Of a stretch of DNA of 64,000 nt, positions 43,942 to 53,178 are shown one piece after another. Position 1 is the first letter of the stretch, and every line of letters begins with the position of its first letter. Under the pieces are notes generated by a model, which was given only the letters and a program-made list of their open reading frames with translations, was not told where the DNA came from and ran no database searches. The DNA comes from 39-52-133 sp036523795 (GTDB lineage Bacteria > Pseudomonadota > Gammaproteobacteria > Burkholderiales > Gallionellaceae). The position numbers were made by a program, and so were the translations under genes. Location: contig DATDDN010000093.1 in assembly GCA_036523795.1 (NCBI GenBank), positions 21,691 through 85,690 of the forward strand, read 5' to 3'.

Positions 43942-44841
43942 TCAGGCCGTCTTGTTCAACACGCGCCCGGCGACTGCTTGCAGCCTCTTGATGTACTCCG
44001 CATCGCGCGCCTCGGGGGCGGTGATCATCGCATACTGCAGCGCACTGCGGCAGCCGCAATCACACGCACCGGCATCGCCGCCGATGCGCGGCGCGGCGCG
44101 CTTCACCAGCGTGCGCGCCTTCTCGGCGTTGGTCAGCAGCACCTCGATGACCTTGTCCACGGTGACGTGCTCATGGTCTGGATGCCAGCAGTCATAGTCG
44201 GTCACCATGCCCACGGTGGCATAGCAGAGCTCGGCTTCGCGCGCGAGCTTGGCTTCCGGCATGTTGGTCATGCCGATCACGTCACAGCCCCAGCTGCGAT
44301 ACAGCTTCGATTCGGCCAGCGTGGAGAACTGCGGCCCTTCCATCACCAGGTAGGTGCCTCCGCGCACGGCGGTGATACCGGCTTCTTTGGCCGCGGCTTC
44401 GATGTGGTTGCCCAGGCGCAGACAAACGGGATGCGCCATCGAGACATGCGCGACCAGCCCCGTGCCGAAAAAGGATTTGTTGCGGGCGAAGGTACGGTCG
44501 ATGAACTGGTCGACGATGACGAAGGTTCCGGGCGAGAGGTGTTCGCGCAGCGAGCCCACTGCGCTGACCGAGATCACGTCGGTGACACCGGCGCGTTTCA
44601 GCGCATCGATGTTGGCGCGGAAGTTGATTTCGGAAGGGGGAATCTTGTGGCCGCGCCCGTGGCGCGGCAGGAACACCATTTGCTGGCCATTCAGCTCGCC
44701 GAACAGCAATTCATCCGATGCCTCGCCAAACGGTGATTCCACGCGCTGCCAGCGCTTGTTGGCCAGGCCCTCGATGTCGTAAACGCCGCTGCCCCCGATA
44801 ATGCCAAGAACTGGCACCTGCTGCTTGCCTGCCATCCCCAT
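43942..44841 (-). CDS. mtnP: S-methyl-5'-thioadenosine phosphorylase
   Basis: Phosphorolyses 5'-methylthioadenosine to adenine and methylthioribose-1-phosphate. Length 299, usual for the family. Motifs: IIGGSGVYD, PRHGRGHKIPPSEINFRANI, YLVMEGPQFST and GMTNMPEAKLAREAELCYA, plus a C-terminal CDCGC motif. GAGGAGA precedes two possible ATG codons (44841 and 44835). It feeds apt (adenine) and mtnA (sugar phosphate). Confidence 0.96.
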   Translation of the reverse strand: MGMAGKQQVPVLGIIGGSGVYDIEGLANKRWQRVESPFGEASDELLFGELNGQQMVFLPRHGRGHKIPPSEINFRANIDALKRAGVTDVISVSAVGSLREHLSPGTFVIVDQFIDRTFARNKSFFGTGLVAHVSMAHPVCLRLGNHIEAAAKEAGITAVRGGTYLVMEGPQFSTLAESKLYRSWGCDVIGMTNMPEAKLAREAELCYATVGMVTDYDCWHPDHEHVTVDKVIEVLLTNAEKARTLVKRAAPRIGGDAGACDCGCRSALQYAMITAPEARDAEYIKRLQAVAGRVLNKTA

Positions 44842-44904
44842 TCTCCTCTCATGTGATCAGGGGATTTTACCGGCTCCCGGCCGCGCCCGCAGCAAAACCT
44901 GCAC

Positions 44905-45258
44905 TCAGTGGCGCTGCTCGGCCACCAGGCGCGCCTCGGGTACACGCTCCAGAATGGCGGAGGCCATTTCCGTGATGATGCCGGGCCGGCTTTTCACCGA
45001 CACCCACAGCACGTTGATGGCCAGGTTGAGGTGGACGAACACCACTTCGGGATGCTGGTTGAGCACGCACTGGATGTGCGCGATGACGGCGTCGATATGC
45101 GGCTGCGGCCGCGTGCGCAGCTTGGGAATGAACAGCATGAAATCGGCCAGCGGGCGGCCGTCTTCGTCGCGCACCGGGACGATCTGCCACAGGGGAGTGG
45201 CGGGCTCGCAGCTGGCGATGTCGGTGGAAAGCTTGCCGGAGTAACGGATGAGGCTCAT
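44905..45258 (-). CDS. Conserved-looking small protein, unknown
   Basis: A 117-residue cytoplasmic protein with no signal peptide. A mixed alpha-beta pattern (LADFMLFIPKLRTRP, HPEVVFVHLNLAINVLWVSV) suggests an ACT- or ferredoxin-like fold, but I cannot name a family. It lies just upstream of mtnP on the same strand. Confidence 0.8.
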   Translation of the reverse strand: MSLIRYSGKLSTDIASCEPATPLWQIVPVRDEDGRPLADFMLFIPKLRTRPQPHIDAVIAHIQCVLNQHPEVVFVHLNLAINVLWVSVKSRPGIITEMASAILERVPEARLVAEQRH

Positions 45259-45310
45259 GCACCCTCCCTGGGCTGTTCGCCCCAGTCAGCGCCTCACCGC
45301 CGGCACAGCA

Positions 45311-45868
45311 TCAGTGCCGGGCCAGCTTACCCAGCTCGGTGAGGATGGAATACAGCAGTTCCTGCCCCTGCACGCTCATGCCCTTGCCCAGCTTGTCGGC
45401 ATCGCGCTCGCCGGACACCAGCTGGCGCATCACGGCGCCCAGCTTGGCCATGTCACCACCGGCGCGCACCATCTGTTCGGACATGCTTGCCAGCAGATGC
45501 AGGGCCTGGGGATTGCCGGTTGCCGCCATGTTGATCATCGCGGCCAGCCCCGGTGCGGCAAGGCCGGCATCGGGCTTGGCATCCGGGTCGGGCAAGGTGG
45601 CGGGGTCCTGCAGGCCCATCAGGATGGCCTCGGCGATGGCGCTGTCCTCGTCGTCCAGCCCGGCCAGCACGGTGATTTCACGCTTGCCCGCAATGATCTG
45701 GCGGATCACGCCGACCAGTGAGGTCCAGCCGCTCTTGGCCGAGGTCTCCAGGACAGGCTCCAGCTCGGGCAGCAGCGCGCGGTTGTTGCAGGCCATCACC
45801 ACATTGCAGATCAGGGCCGCATGGAATTGCACGATTTGTTGTTTCTGGGTGGGCAGCAGTTTGGACAC
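45311..45868 (-). CDS. Helical cytoplasmic protein, unknown
   Basis: A 185-residue, mostly helical protein without signal peptide or membrane segments. A central Asp/Pro-rich linker (DPATLPDPDAKPDAGL) separates two helical halves. No family recognised. It lies 52 bp upstream of the preceding small gene and may be the first gene of the mtn transcript. Confidence 0.8.
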   Translation of the reverse strand: MSKLLPTQKQQIVQFHAALICNVVMACNNRALLPELEPVLETSAKSGWTSLVGVIRQIIAGKREITVLAGLDDEDSAIAEAILMGLQDPATLPDPDAKPDAGLAAPGLAAMINMAATGNPQALHLLASMSEQMVRAGGDMAKLGAVMRQLVSGERDADKLGKGMSVQGQELLYSILTELGKLARH

Positions 45869-45934
45869 GGTAAACTCTCGATTCGAACGGCCACCATGAT
45901 AGCAAATCGACGACGGCGAACGTAGCCGAGCCAG

Positions 45935-46708
45935 TCAGCTGCCGCCGAACCAGTTATAGCCCTGATCTTCCCAGTAACCACCGGGGTAGTCGTTGGTCAC
46001 GAATATCGCGCTGATGTGCTTGGGGTTCTTGTAGCCGAGCTTGGTCGGCATGCGCAGCCGCAACGGGTAACCGTACTCCGGCGGCAGGATCTTGCCGTCA
46101 TAGGTGAGCGTGAGCAGGGTCTGCGCGTGCAGTGCAGTCGCCATGTCGATGCTGCTGTAGTAATCGTCTTCGCACTCGAAGCCCACGTATTTCGCATTCA
46201 GGTCTGCGCCGATGCGCTTGAGGAAGGTGGAAAAGGTCACCCCGCCCCACTTGCCGATCGCGCTCCAGCCTTCCACGCAGATGAGGCGCGTCACCTGGCT
46301 GGTCTGCGGCAGCTGATACAGCTCCGGCAAGGTCCAGGCATGCTTGTCGGCCACCAGCCCGCTCACTTCCAGGCGATAGTCGCCTGCGTCCACCTCCGGG
46401 ATGTCTTCCGGGCCGTAATAGGCATTGAACGGGAACGGGCGCGTGATCATCGGCTCGGGATAGGTGGGCGCCATGCGTTCTGGGTCGAACAGCCAGGCCT
46501 GCACCCGATCGTTGAATTTCGATACCTTCAACAGCGCCTGCTCGATCGAATCTTCACCGCTCAGGTTGCAGCCGCTGAGCAGTGACAGGCCGCCCAGGCT
46601 CAGCGCCTGTTTGAGGAACAGGCGTCGCGACGGCATCGGCAGCTCTTTCAGCACCTCTCTCGCCACGGCCTCCTGGTCCGGCAGAATGATTTTCTTCGGC
46701 TTGAACAT
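45935..46708 (-). CDS. msrP: MsrP/YedY-like molybdenum-dependent sulfoxide reductase
   Basis: Periplasmic molybdopterin enzyme that repairs oxidised methionine in exported proteins. Tat signal SRRLFLKQALSLGG is followed by a lipobox-like LLSGC. The molybdenum-ligand Cys is Cys144 in RLICVEGWSAIGKW. Other landmarks are FNAYYGPEDI and LPPEYGYPLRLRMPTKLGYK. Length 257. It is next to a b-type cytochrome and MsrA/MsrB genes, all predicted to be exported or membrane-bound. Confidence 0.93.
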   Translation of the reverse strand: MFKPKKIILPDQEAVAREVLKELPMPSRRLFLKQALSLGGLSLLSGCNLSGEDSIEQALLKVSKFNDRVQAWLFDPERMAPTYPEPMITRPFPFNAYYGPEDIPEVDAGDYRLEVSGLVADKHAWTLPELYQLPQTSQVTRLICVEGWSAIGKWGGVTFSTFLKRIGADLNAKYVGFECEDDYYSSIDMATALHAQTLLTLTYDGKILPPEYGYPLRLRMPTKLGYKNPKHISAIFVTNDYPGGYWEDQGYNWFGGS

Positions 46709-46717
46709 GCGATCTCC

Positions 46718-47314
46718 TTAGCGCCCGCGCAGCATCAGCAACAGGGTGCGCGGCAGCAGCGCCACCATCACCAGATGGGCCAGCAGCACTGCCAGCAAGG
46801 CGGCCATCGCGACAAAATGCACGATGCGCGCGCCTTCATAGCCGCCCAGCAGTTCGCGCAGCAGCGGAAACTGCACCGATTTCCACAGCACCAGGCCGGA
46901 GACGATCAGCAAGGCAATGTCCAGCACCATGAACAGATAGGCAAGTTTCTGCGGCGCGTTGTATACGCGCAGGTCGGCATGGCTGACCCGCAGCCTGAAC
47001 GCGGCCAACAGGTCGTTGCGCAGATCGCGCCAGCGCAGCGGCAGATACTGGCGACGGAAGCGTCCGCTGAACAGATTCAGCGCCACATACATCAGGCCGT
47101 TGATGCCCAGCAGCCACATGGCGGCAAAATGCCACAGCAAGGCGCCGGCCAGCCAGCCGCCGAGCGTCAGCTGATCGGGAAAGCGGAAATCGAACAGCGG
47201 CGAGGCATCGTAGATGCGCCAGCCGCTGAACACCATCAGCAGCACGGCCAGTGCGTTGAGCCAGTGCGTGATGCGCAGCCACAGCGGATGGACGGTGTCA
47301 GCAGGAGCGTGCAT
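46718..47314 (-). CDS. Cytochrome b561-type membrane subunit for MsrP
   Basis: A 198-residue four-helix membrane cytochrome b. His residues in WLRITHWLNALAV, LLWHFAAMW and IVHFVAMAAL are likely haem ligands, typical of Ni-hydrogenase/b561 types. It lies directly upstream of msrP on the same transcript, where MsrQ usually stands, so it probably passes quinol electrons to MsrP. Confidence 0.9.
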   Translation of the reverse strand: MHAPADTVHPLWLRITHWLNALAVLLMVFSGWRIYDASPLFDFRFPDQLTLGGWLAGALLWHFAAMWLLGINGLMYVALNLFSGRFRRQYLPLRWRDLRNDLLAAFRLRVSHADLRVYNAPQKLAYLFMVLDIALLIVSGLVLWKSVQFPLLRELLGGYEGARIVHFVAMAALLAVLLAHLVMVALLPRTLLLMLRGR

Positions 47315-47323
47315 GGATCCGCC

Positions 47324-47995
47324 TCACTCGGCCCGGTACAGCTCGGGGTATTGCTGCTGCAGGTGCGTCAGCTTGGGCAGATCGAAGCGGGCGATATAGG
47401 GATGCGTCGGATGCTTGCGCGCGAAATCCTGGTGATAGTCCTCGGCCGCGTAAAAGCCCGGCAAGGCGGCAACCCGCGTCACGATGGGATGCGGATACAG
47501 ACGGGCAGCGGAGAGCTGGCGTATGTAGTCCTCGGCGATCTGCTGCTGTGCCGCATCCACGGCAAAAATCTCTGAGCGGTACTGAGTGCCCTCATCCGGA
47601 CCCTGTCGGTTCAGCTCCATCGGGTTGTGCGCCACCGAGAAATAGATCTGCAGCAGCTTGCCATAGCTGATGCGGGAAGGGTCATACACCACCTCCACCG
47701 ACTCGGCATGCCCGGTGTCGCCACGGCTGACCAGCTCGTAGCGCGCCAGGCTGGCTGCGCCCCCGGCATAACCCGAGGTGGCCGAGATCACGCCTTTGAC
47801 ATGCTGGAACACGGCCTGCACACCCCAGAAGCAGCCGCCCGCGAACACCGCACGCTGCTGGCCCGGGGCCTTGCTCAGCGGCTCGTCGCGAGCGGGCAAC
47901 GGCAGCCTGCCCTGCTCGCCCTCGGCATGCGCCGGCTGCGCCAGGGGCAGCAGCATCAGCAGCAGGCTCTGCAACAGGATAGTCTTCATCTTCAT
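47324..47995 (-). CDS. msrA: Exported peptide-methionine (S)-S-oxide reductase
   Basis: A 223-residue MsrA with an N-terminal signal peptide (LLQSLLLMLLPLAQPAHA). Catalytic Cys55 is in FAGGCFWGVQ. Downstream landmarks are SGYAGG, GDTGHAESVEV and YHQDF. Being exported is unusual for MsrA. ATG 47995 overlaps the msrB stop by ATGA. Confidence 0.95.
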   Translation of the reverse strand: MKMKTILLQSLLLMLLPLAQPAHAEGEQGRLPLPARDEPLSKAPGQQRAVFAGGCFWGVQAVFQHVKGVISATSGYAGGAASLARYELVSRGDTGHAESVEVVYDPSRISYGKLLQIYFSVAHNPMELNRQGPDEGTQYRSEIFAVDAAQQQIAEDYIRQLSAARLYPHPIVTRVAALPGFYAAEDYHQDFARKHPTHPYIARFDLPKLTHLQQQYPELYRAE

Positions 47996-48492
47996 GTGCT
48001 CTGCTCCGGTTTGAAGATCAGCGCCACGCCGTTGTTGCAGTAGCGCAGGCCGGTCGGTTTGGGGCCATCATTGAAAACATGGCCGTGATGTCCGCCGCAG
48101 CGCGCGCAATGGTATTCGGTGCGCGGCAACAGCAGCTGGAAATCCTGCTTGGTCTCGACATGTCCGGGCAATACGTCAAAGAAGCTGGGCCAGCCGGTAC
48201 CGCTGTCGTATTTGAAGCGCGAAGGAAACAGGTCAAGACCACAGCCGGCACAGATGAACATGCCGTTGCGTTTTTCCTTGTTGAGCGGGCTGGTAAAGGG
48301 CCGCTCGGTCCCTTCGTGGCGCAGCACGTCATATTGCTGCGGGGTAAGCAATTTCTTCCATTCGTCATCGCTGCGGTTGACGCGCTCGATGCGTTCTGCG
48401 AGAGAGGCAGACGGCATGAGCAAGCCATACCCGCCGAGCACGGCCATCCCGCTACCACCTGCCAGCAATTTTACAAAGTTCCGTCTGTCCAT
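47992..48492 (-). CDS. msrB: Exported peptide-methionine (R)-S-oxide reductase
   Basis: A 166-residue MsrB. ATG 48492 has GGAGGCAGGAT upstream and starts a twin-arginine signal (MDRRNFVKLLAGG); the longer frame is not credible. Zinc site CxxC at 81-84 (FICAGCGL) and in HCARCGG. Catalytic Cys is in RYCNNG. With msrA, cytochrome b561 and msrP it forms a complete extracytoplasmic Met-repair set. Confidence 0.95.
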   Translation of the reverse strand: MDRRNFVKLLAGGSGMAVLGGYGLLMPSASLAERIERVNRSDDEWKKLLTPQQYDVLRHEGTERPFTSPLNKEKRNGMFICAGCGLDLFPSRFKYDSGTGWPSFFDVLPGHVETKQDFQLLLPRTEYHCARCGGHHGHVFNDGPKPTGLRYCNNGVALIFKPEQST

Positions 48493-48754
48493 ATCCTGCC
48501 TCCGCTTATCGGATTGCCGATGCAATAAGCCACATATCTTCGACTTGTGCTCCGCCCGTGAATTCACATGTAACAACAAAAAATTACACCAGACCATCCA
48601 ATTCACCAAGTGCCCTTTAACCATTCCTGCATAGAGGCCAATTCACTGCACAATGCACCGCCACAGCGCGCGCTGAAGTAGAATTCAACGACTGCTACCA
48701 CGCTGCATTGCCCATCAATATGCGGGAAAGATCAATGAAAATGCAGAGTGACTG

Positions 48755-49585
48755 ATGAAACATACCGGCTTGTTGTTATTGTTATGCCTGGCGTTGCCGG
48801 CACATGCTGCGGAACCGCTCAAATTCGGTGTCGCCAACCAGCGCCCGGTGATGCTGACCGCACAGGTCTGGAACCCCATCCTCGCCTACGTCAGCAAGAA
48901 ATCCGGCGTCCCCCTGGTGCTGGCCATGGGCAAGACGGCGACCGAAACCACCGACCTCGCCGCCAGCGCCCAGCTGGATTTCGTCTATACCAACACGCTC
49001 TTCACGCCGCAGCGCGACAAGATCGGCTTTCATGCCATCGCCCGCTTCAACAGCCCTCCCATACGCGGACAGATCATCGTTCCGGAGCAATCGCCCATAC
49101 ACCAGCTGAGCGAACTGGATGGAAAAAAACTGGCTGTTCCAACCAGGGAATCCTTCATCAGCTATGCGCTGCAGATGCACGCCCTGAAACGTGCCGGGGC
49201 CAAGGTTGAGACCGTGTTTACCGGCAGCCAGGAGGGCGGCTTTGCGCAGATGGCCAACCAGCGCGTGGATGCTGCGGTCGGCAACAGCAAGATCATCGAA
49301 TCCTATGCGGCGCGCGAAGGCATGCGCTACCGCGCCATCTTCACCTCCGCGGCCTACCCTGATTTGCCCATCATGGCTCACCCGCGCGTCGCGCGCAGCA
49401 CCGTGGAAAAAGTGCTGGCTGCACTGCTGGGCATGAGCCACGATCCGGAAGGGCGCAGGATACTGGACGATGCAAACGCCATACTCATGGCTGAGCAGCC
49501 ACTGGCTTTTGTCCGTGCCAAGGACAGGGACTATGCCGACTATCGCCGCTTCTATCTCAATGCAGAGGGCCACCAGCAACCATGA
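48755..49585 (+). CDS. PhnD-like periplasmic substrate-binding sensor
   Basis: A 276-residue type 2 periplasmic binding protein of the phosphate/phosphonate PhnD class. Signal peptide ends near LPAHAAEP. The first lobe has LKFGVANQRPVM, the hinge LDGKKLAVPTRESFI. There are no transport genes beside it. Its stop overlaps the following kinase start (ATGA), so it most likely feeds ligand information to that kinase. Confidence 0.88.
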   Translation: MKHTGLLLLLCLALPAHAAEPLKFGVANQRPVMLTAQVWNPILAYVSKKSGVPLVLAMGKTATETTDLAASAQLDFVYTNTLFTPQRDKIGFHAIARFNSPPIRGQIIVPEQSPIHQLSELDGKKLAVPTRESFISYALQMHALKRAGAKVETVFTGSQEGGFAQMANQRVDAAVGNSKIIESYAAREGMRYRAIFTSAAYPDLPIMAHPRVARSTVEKVLAALLGMSHDPEGRRILDDANAILMAEQPLAFVRAKDRDYADYRRFYLNAEGHQQP

Positions 49586-52263
49586 AACTGAAGCAATGGT
49601 ACAAGTGGAATGAATGGGGCCTGTACTGGCGCCTGTTTGTACCGGTGATGCTGCTGATTTCCATGGCCGGCACCTTGCGCAGCATCACGCTGGCCAACGA
49701 AGAAGCCAACGAGGCGCTGCAGCGCACCCAGACTGAACTGCATGTGCTGGCCCTGGCGCTATCTCCACTGCTGGTCGATTACGCCATCACTGGCGATTAC
49801 AGTGGAATCGCACAGATGCTGAGAGAGCAGGTCGCCGGCAATCCTGAACTCAGCACGCTGGAGTGGCGCTATGACAACACGCTGATCACCTCCACCGACC
49901 CCGTCGCACCTCATCGTCAGCGCCCGGAAGCGTCCGCGCCGGACTGGTTTGTCCGATTCCTGGATCTGCAGAGCATAAGCTATCGCACAAAGCTGGAATT
50001 CAGCCGCCAGTATTACGGCGAACTGACCTTGCGATCCGACCCGCTGCCGGCCCAGGGCAGAGCGTGGCACCGTTTCAGGACGCAGGTATTCGCCGCATTG
50101 GGCTTAATCACCCTCCTGGCCCTGTTGCTGTCGCTCCTGCTGCGCCAATCGCTGGCCAGCCTGCGCACCCTGACCGACAGCGTACGCCGCTTTCAGACCG
50201 ATGCGTCGCAACGCGCGCCTGAAGAAGGCGCCAACGAGATCAGGGCTCTGGGCATGGCGTTCAATCAAATGGCGCAATGCAAGCAGGAAGCGGAAAAGGC
50301 CAATGAAGCCAAGAGCAATTTCCTCTCCCACGTGAGCCACGAAATTCGCACGCCGATGAACGCAATCATCGGCCTCTCCCATCTGGCACTCAAGACCGAT
50401 CTGACCGCCAAGCAGAGCGACTATGTGCAGAAGATTCACCAGTCGGGCAGGCATCTGCTGTGCATCATCAACAACATCCTCGATCTGTCCAAGATCGAGG
50501 CCGGCAAGTTCGAGATCGACGATCTGGAGTTTGACCTCGATCGCGATGTGCTCAACCGGGTTGAGACACTGATCAGCGACAGGGCAGCCGGCAAAGGCAT
50601 CGCGCTGCGCTTCGAGATCGATGCCACGCTACCGGGCAGATTGCGCGGTGATCCCCTGCATCTGTCACAGATCCTGATCAACTTGACCAACAACGCGGTC
50701 AATCACACACAGCAGGGCGCTATCGTATTGCGAGTCAGGCAGCTGGCGGAAACGGCGCATGATGTCAGCATGCGTTTCGAAGTGCGGGATTCGGGCAGCG
50801 GCATCGCCCCGGAGCAAATTTCCAGGCTGTTCCAGTCGTTCCAGCAGATTGCCACCACGTCGAAGCGCCAGTACGCCGGCACCGGCCTGGGGCTCGCCAT
50901 CAGCAAGAGCCTGGTGGAGCTGATGGGGGGGGAAATCGGCGTAGACAGCACCCTGGGGTCTGGCAGTACCTTCTGGTTCACACTGCGCCTGGGCAAGAGT
51001 GTCGCCTTGAACGCGCAAGCTGCGGACCTGCATGATCGCCGCATGCTGGTCGTGGATGATCATCTCCATGCGACGGAGATCATGGCCAGTCTGCTGCGCG
51101 ACATGGGGTGCCGTACCGATCTTGCCGGAACGGGCAAGCAGGCGATCGAGGCCGTGATGGCGGCGGATGAGTCCGATGACCCTTACGACGCCGTGTTTCT
51201 GGATTGGCATATGCCCGGCATGGATGGCATTGAAACCTCGCATCGCCTTCAGGCGCTCAAGCTGACGCACACCCGGCCGCCGCACATCATGGTGACCGCA
51301 CACGATGCCGATCTGGCCACCAGCGAGGCAAAGGCATCACCCATAGAAGCCGTGCTGATCAAACCCGTGGCGCCTGCCATCCTGCGCGACACAATTCTGC
51401 GCGCCCTTCCCCCACGTCAGCCGGCAAGCGGCGCGGGGCGAAAACCTGTGCCCGCGGCCGACACTCAGGCTGCACTTTTCCGGGCAACACGCATACTCGT
51501 TGCCGATGACAATCCGTTCAATTTGCAGGTTTCCACCGAACTGCTGCAGGATGCCGGCGTTGCCGTACTCCAGGCCGGCAACGGCAAGGAAGTGCTGGAA
51601 CTGCTGGAGCGTGAGCAGGTTGATTGCGTGTTGATGGACATGCAGATGCCACAAATGGATGGGCTGGCAGCCACCCGCCAGCTGCGTGCCAATCCGGCCC
51701 ATGCGGGGCTGCGCATCATTGCGATGACGGCCAATGCCATGGCTGAAGACCGCGAGCGCTGCCTGTCCGCAGGCATGGACGATTTCCTGACCAAGCCGAT
51801 CGATCCCGACGAACTCTACGCCACGCTGAACCGGTGGCTGAAGCTCGAGCCCGCAGCGCAAGGCGGCCGACGTCCGGACCATGCGCAGCCATCATCCTCG
51901 GGGCTGTGCCGCGATCCGCGGATCATCGATCTGTCGGTGCTGGAAAAGACCGTAGGCAACCACAGCGGGCGCATCTATAAGCTGGCGCGAAAATATGTTG
52001 AATCGACGCGCGCAGCGCTGGCTGAAATTGAATGCGCGCTGGTTGACGAGGATATGGCCGCATTGTCCCGCATCGGACACCGCGTCAAGGCATCCTCACT
52101 CGCGGCCGGCGCCATCGGTGTTTTCGAGCTCTGCCTGGCGCTCGAACAATTCAAGCACGGCGGCAGTGTGACGCAGGCGCAGCACATAGTCGGGCAACTG
52201 CCTCCCCTGCTGGAAAAGATCGAGCAGCAGCTGGCAGGCTATGTGTCTTCCGGGACGTCCTGA
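49582..52263 (+). CDS. Hybrid sensor histidine kinase (BarA-like, with two receivers and Hpt)
   Basis: An 893-residue membrane kinase. Transmembrane helix ~15-30, periplasmic domain ~40-165, second helix ~170-187, HAMP ~188-235. HisKA with phospho-His253 in HVSHEIRTPMNAI. ATPase with DSGSGIAPEQ and GTGLGLAISKSLVELMGG. First receiver around 490-610 (AVFLDWHMPGMDG), second around 640-760 (CVLMDMQMPQMDG), and a C-terminal Hpt (RIGHRVKASSLAAGAIG). It is translationally coupled to the PhnD-like gene. The missing output regulator may be the stand-alone receiver at 26404 or lie elsewhere. Confidence 0.93.
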   Translation: MKLKQWYKWNEWGLYWRLFVPVMLLISMAGTLRSITLANEEANEALQRTQTELHVLALALSPLLVDYAITGDYSGIAQMLREQVAGNPELSTLEWRYDNTLITSTDPVAPHRQRPEASAPDWFVRFLDLQSISYRTKLEFSRQYYGELTLRSDPLPAQGRAWHRFRTQVFAALGLITLLALLLSLLLRQSLASLRTLTDSVRRFQTDASQRAPEEGANEIRALGMAFNQMAQCKQEAEKANEAKSNFLSHVSHEIRTPMNAIIGLSHLALKTDLTAKQSDYVQKIHQSGRHLLCIINNILDLSKIEAGKFEIDDLEFDLDRDVLNRVETLISDRAAGKGIALRFEIDATLPGRLRGDPLHLSQILINLTNNAVNHTQQGAIVLRVRQLAETAHDVSMRFEVRDSGSGIAPEQISRLFQSFQQIATTSKRQYAGTGLGLAISKSLVELMGGEIGVDSTLGSGSTFWFTLRLGKSVALNAQAADLHDRRMLVVDDHLHATEIMASLLRDMGCRTDLAGTGKQAIEAVMAADESDDPYDAVFLDWHMPGMDGIETSHRLQALKLTHTRPPHIMVTAHDADLATSEAKASPIEAVLIKPVAPAILRDTILRALPPRQPASGAGRKPVPAADTQAALFRATRILVADDNPFNLQVSTELLQDAGVAVLQAGNGKEVLELLEREQVDCVLMDMQMPQMDGLAATRQLRANPAHAGLRIIAMTANAMAEDRERCLSAGMDDFLTKPIDPDELYATLNRWLKLEPAAQGGRRPDHAQPSSSGLCRDPRIIDLSVLEKTVGNHSGRIYKLARKYVESTRAALAEIECALVDEDMAALSRIGHRVKASSLAAGAIGVFELCLALEQFKHGGSVTQAQHIVGQLPPLLEKIEQQLAGYVSSGTS

Positions 52264-52320
52264 CTGGATCAGCTCACGCACGCTGGCCGAGTTGCATGCC
52301 CGCTCGCGACCCGCTCAAGC

Positions 52321-52716
52321 TCAGCCCTCCGCCGCAAAGCGCTTGTGCAGGTAGGCGTTGATATCACCTGATTCATAAAGCCACTGCGTGTGGCCTTGCG
52401 CATCAACGATCTGCAGGCATGGCACCTGCAGGGAGCCACCGCCCTGCAGCAGCACCTCGCGGTGCCCGGCATCGTGCTGCGCGTCACGCAATTCTATCTT
52501 CAGTGACAGCCGGGCGATCTCCCGGCGCACCTTGATGCAGAACGGGCAAGTCTTGAACTGGTACAGCGCAAGATGGCGGGTTTGCTCATCCACACGCTGC
52601 TGCGCCTGCGGCGTGCGTACCATGCCCTTGGGGGTGGTCAGTTTTTCCCACAGCAAGACAACGGGAATGAGAATGACGCGCAGCGCCCTGAAAAAAAGCC
52701 TGATGATCCATTTCAT
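52321..52716 (-). CDS. Membrane-anchored glutaredoxin
   Basis: A 131-residue protein with one N-terminal transmembrane segment (LFFRALRVILIPVVLLW) and a glutaredoxin domain. Active site FKTCPFCIKV, cis-Pro region QVPCLQIV. It likely faces the cytoplasm and maintains thiols of a membrane partner. It is convergent with the kinase gene. Confidence 0.9.
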   Translation of the reverse strand: MKWIIRLFFRALRVILIPVVLLWEKLTTPKGMVRTPQAQQRVDEQTRHLALYQFKTCPFCIKVRREIARLSLKIELRDAQHDAGHREVLLQGGGSLQVPCLQIVDAQGHTQWLYESGDINAYLHKRFAAEG

Positions 52717-52908
52717 CTGGAATGTTCCTGACTAGGTAGGATTGGGAAATCGGAATGCGCGCATGGGGTGTTGCAGCACGCGTGCGCATTTTACCATTCA
52801 ATCGCAAGCCGACCTGCCGTTCGTCTGCCATTTGCCCACTTTCGGCGCCACCTGCCTGCCATTCCTGTGCCATCTGTCCACGATTCCTCCACTTTCAGTT
52901 AATTGTTT
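52717..52908. other. Intergenic region upstream of the riboswitch promoter
   Basis: About 190 bp with no convincing gene. Minus-strand frames here are short and lack start signals. It contains AT-rich stretches and repeated TGGCAG-like words. Confidence 0.5.
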
Positions 52909-52936
52909 TTGACACTCACCAAGGTCGGCGTAACAT
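52909..52936 (+). promoter_or_regulatory. Sigma-70-type promoter of the riboswitch-PstS transcript
   Basis: -35 TTGACA (perfect) at 52909-52914 and -10 TAACAT at 52931-52936, spacing 16 bp. The predicted start near 52943 leaves a leader of about 235 nt before the ATG at 53179, which includes the cyclic di-GMP aptamer. Confidence 0.65.
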
Positions 52937-52994
52937 TTCCACATCTGCAAAGTGGTTAAGTATCCGGCCGCGTAATGGGATATGACCGCTTGCA

Positions 52995-53087
52995 AGCTGA
53001 AAAGGGCAAACCTGTCGAAAGGCAGGGACGCAAAGTTTCCGGTCTAAGGACTGCGCGCAGCAGTCTATGACAGCGGGATTACCAGTT
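52995..53087 (+). ncRNA. Class I cyclic-di-GMP riboswitch (GEMM-I)
   Basis: Strong match to GEMM-I. The AGGGCAAACC core is followed by a CCTGTC-GAAA-GGCAGG hairpin (GAAA tetraloop, 53017-53020) and the GGGACGCAAAG core. The second hairpin ACTGC/GCAGT is flanked by TCTAAG and TATGA, an 11-nt tetraloop-receptor-like pair. The closing GCGGGATTACC follows. P1 pairs AGCTG (52995-52999) with CAGTT (53083-53087). It lies 92 nt upstream of the PstS-like ATG on the same strand. Confidence 0.93.
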
Positions 53088-53090
53088 GAA

Positions 53091-53105
53091 CCGCCATTTT
53101 GGCGG
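53091..53105 (+). other. Possible expression-platform hairpin after the riboswitch
   Basis: A CCGCC/GGCGG stem with a 5-nt loop starts 4 nt after the 3' strand of P1. There is no strong T-run, so whether it terminates transcription or controls translation is open. Confidence 0.5.
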
Positions 53106-53178
53106 CTTCTACCCGTATTCCCTCGCGTCTCATCCTGTCGGCAGCCTGATTTGTTACGTAACAAACACGGAGGTCACC

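Noticed and set aside
52720..52990. Possible insertion-sequence remnant upstream of the riboswitch
   Set aside because: Some words in the DNA reminded me of IS ends, but there are no terminal inverted repeats, target duplication or transposase fragment that I can defend.
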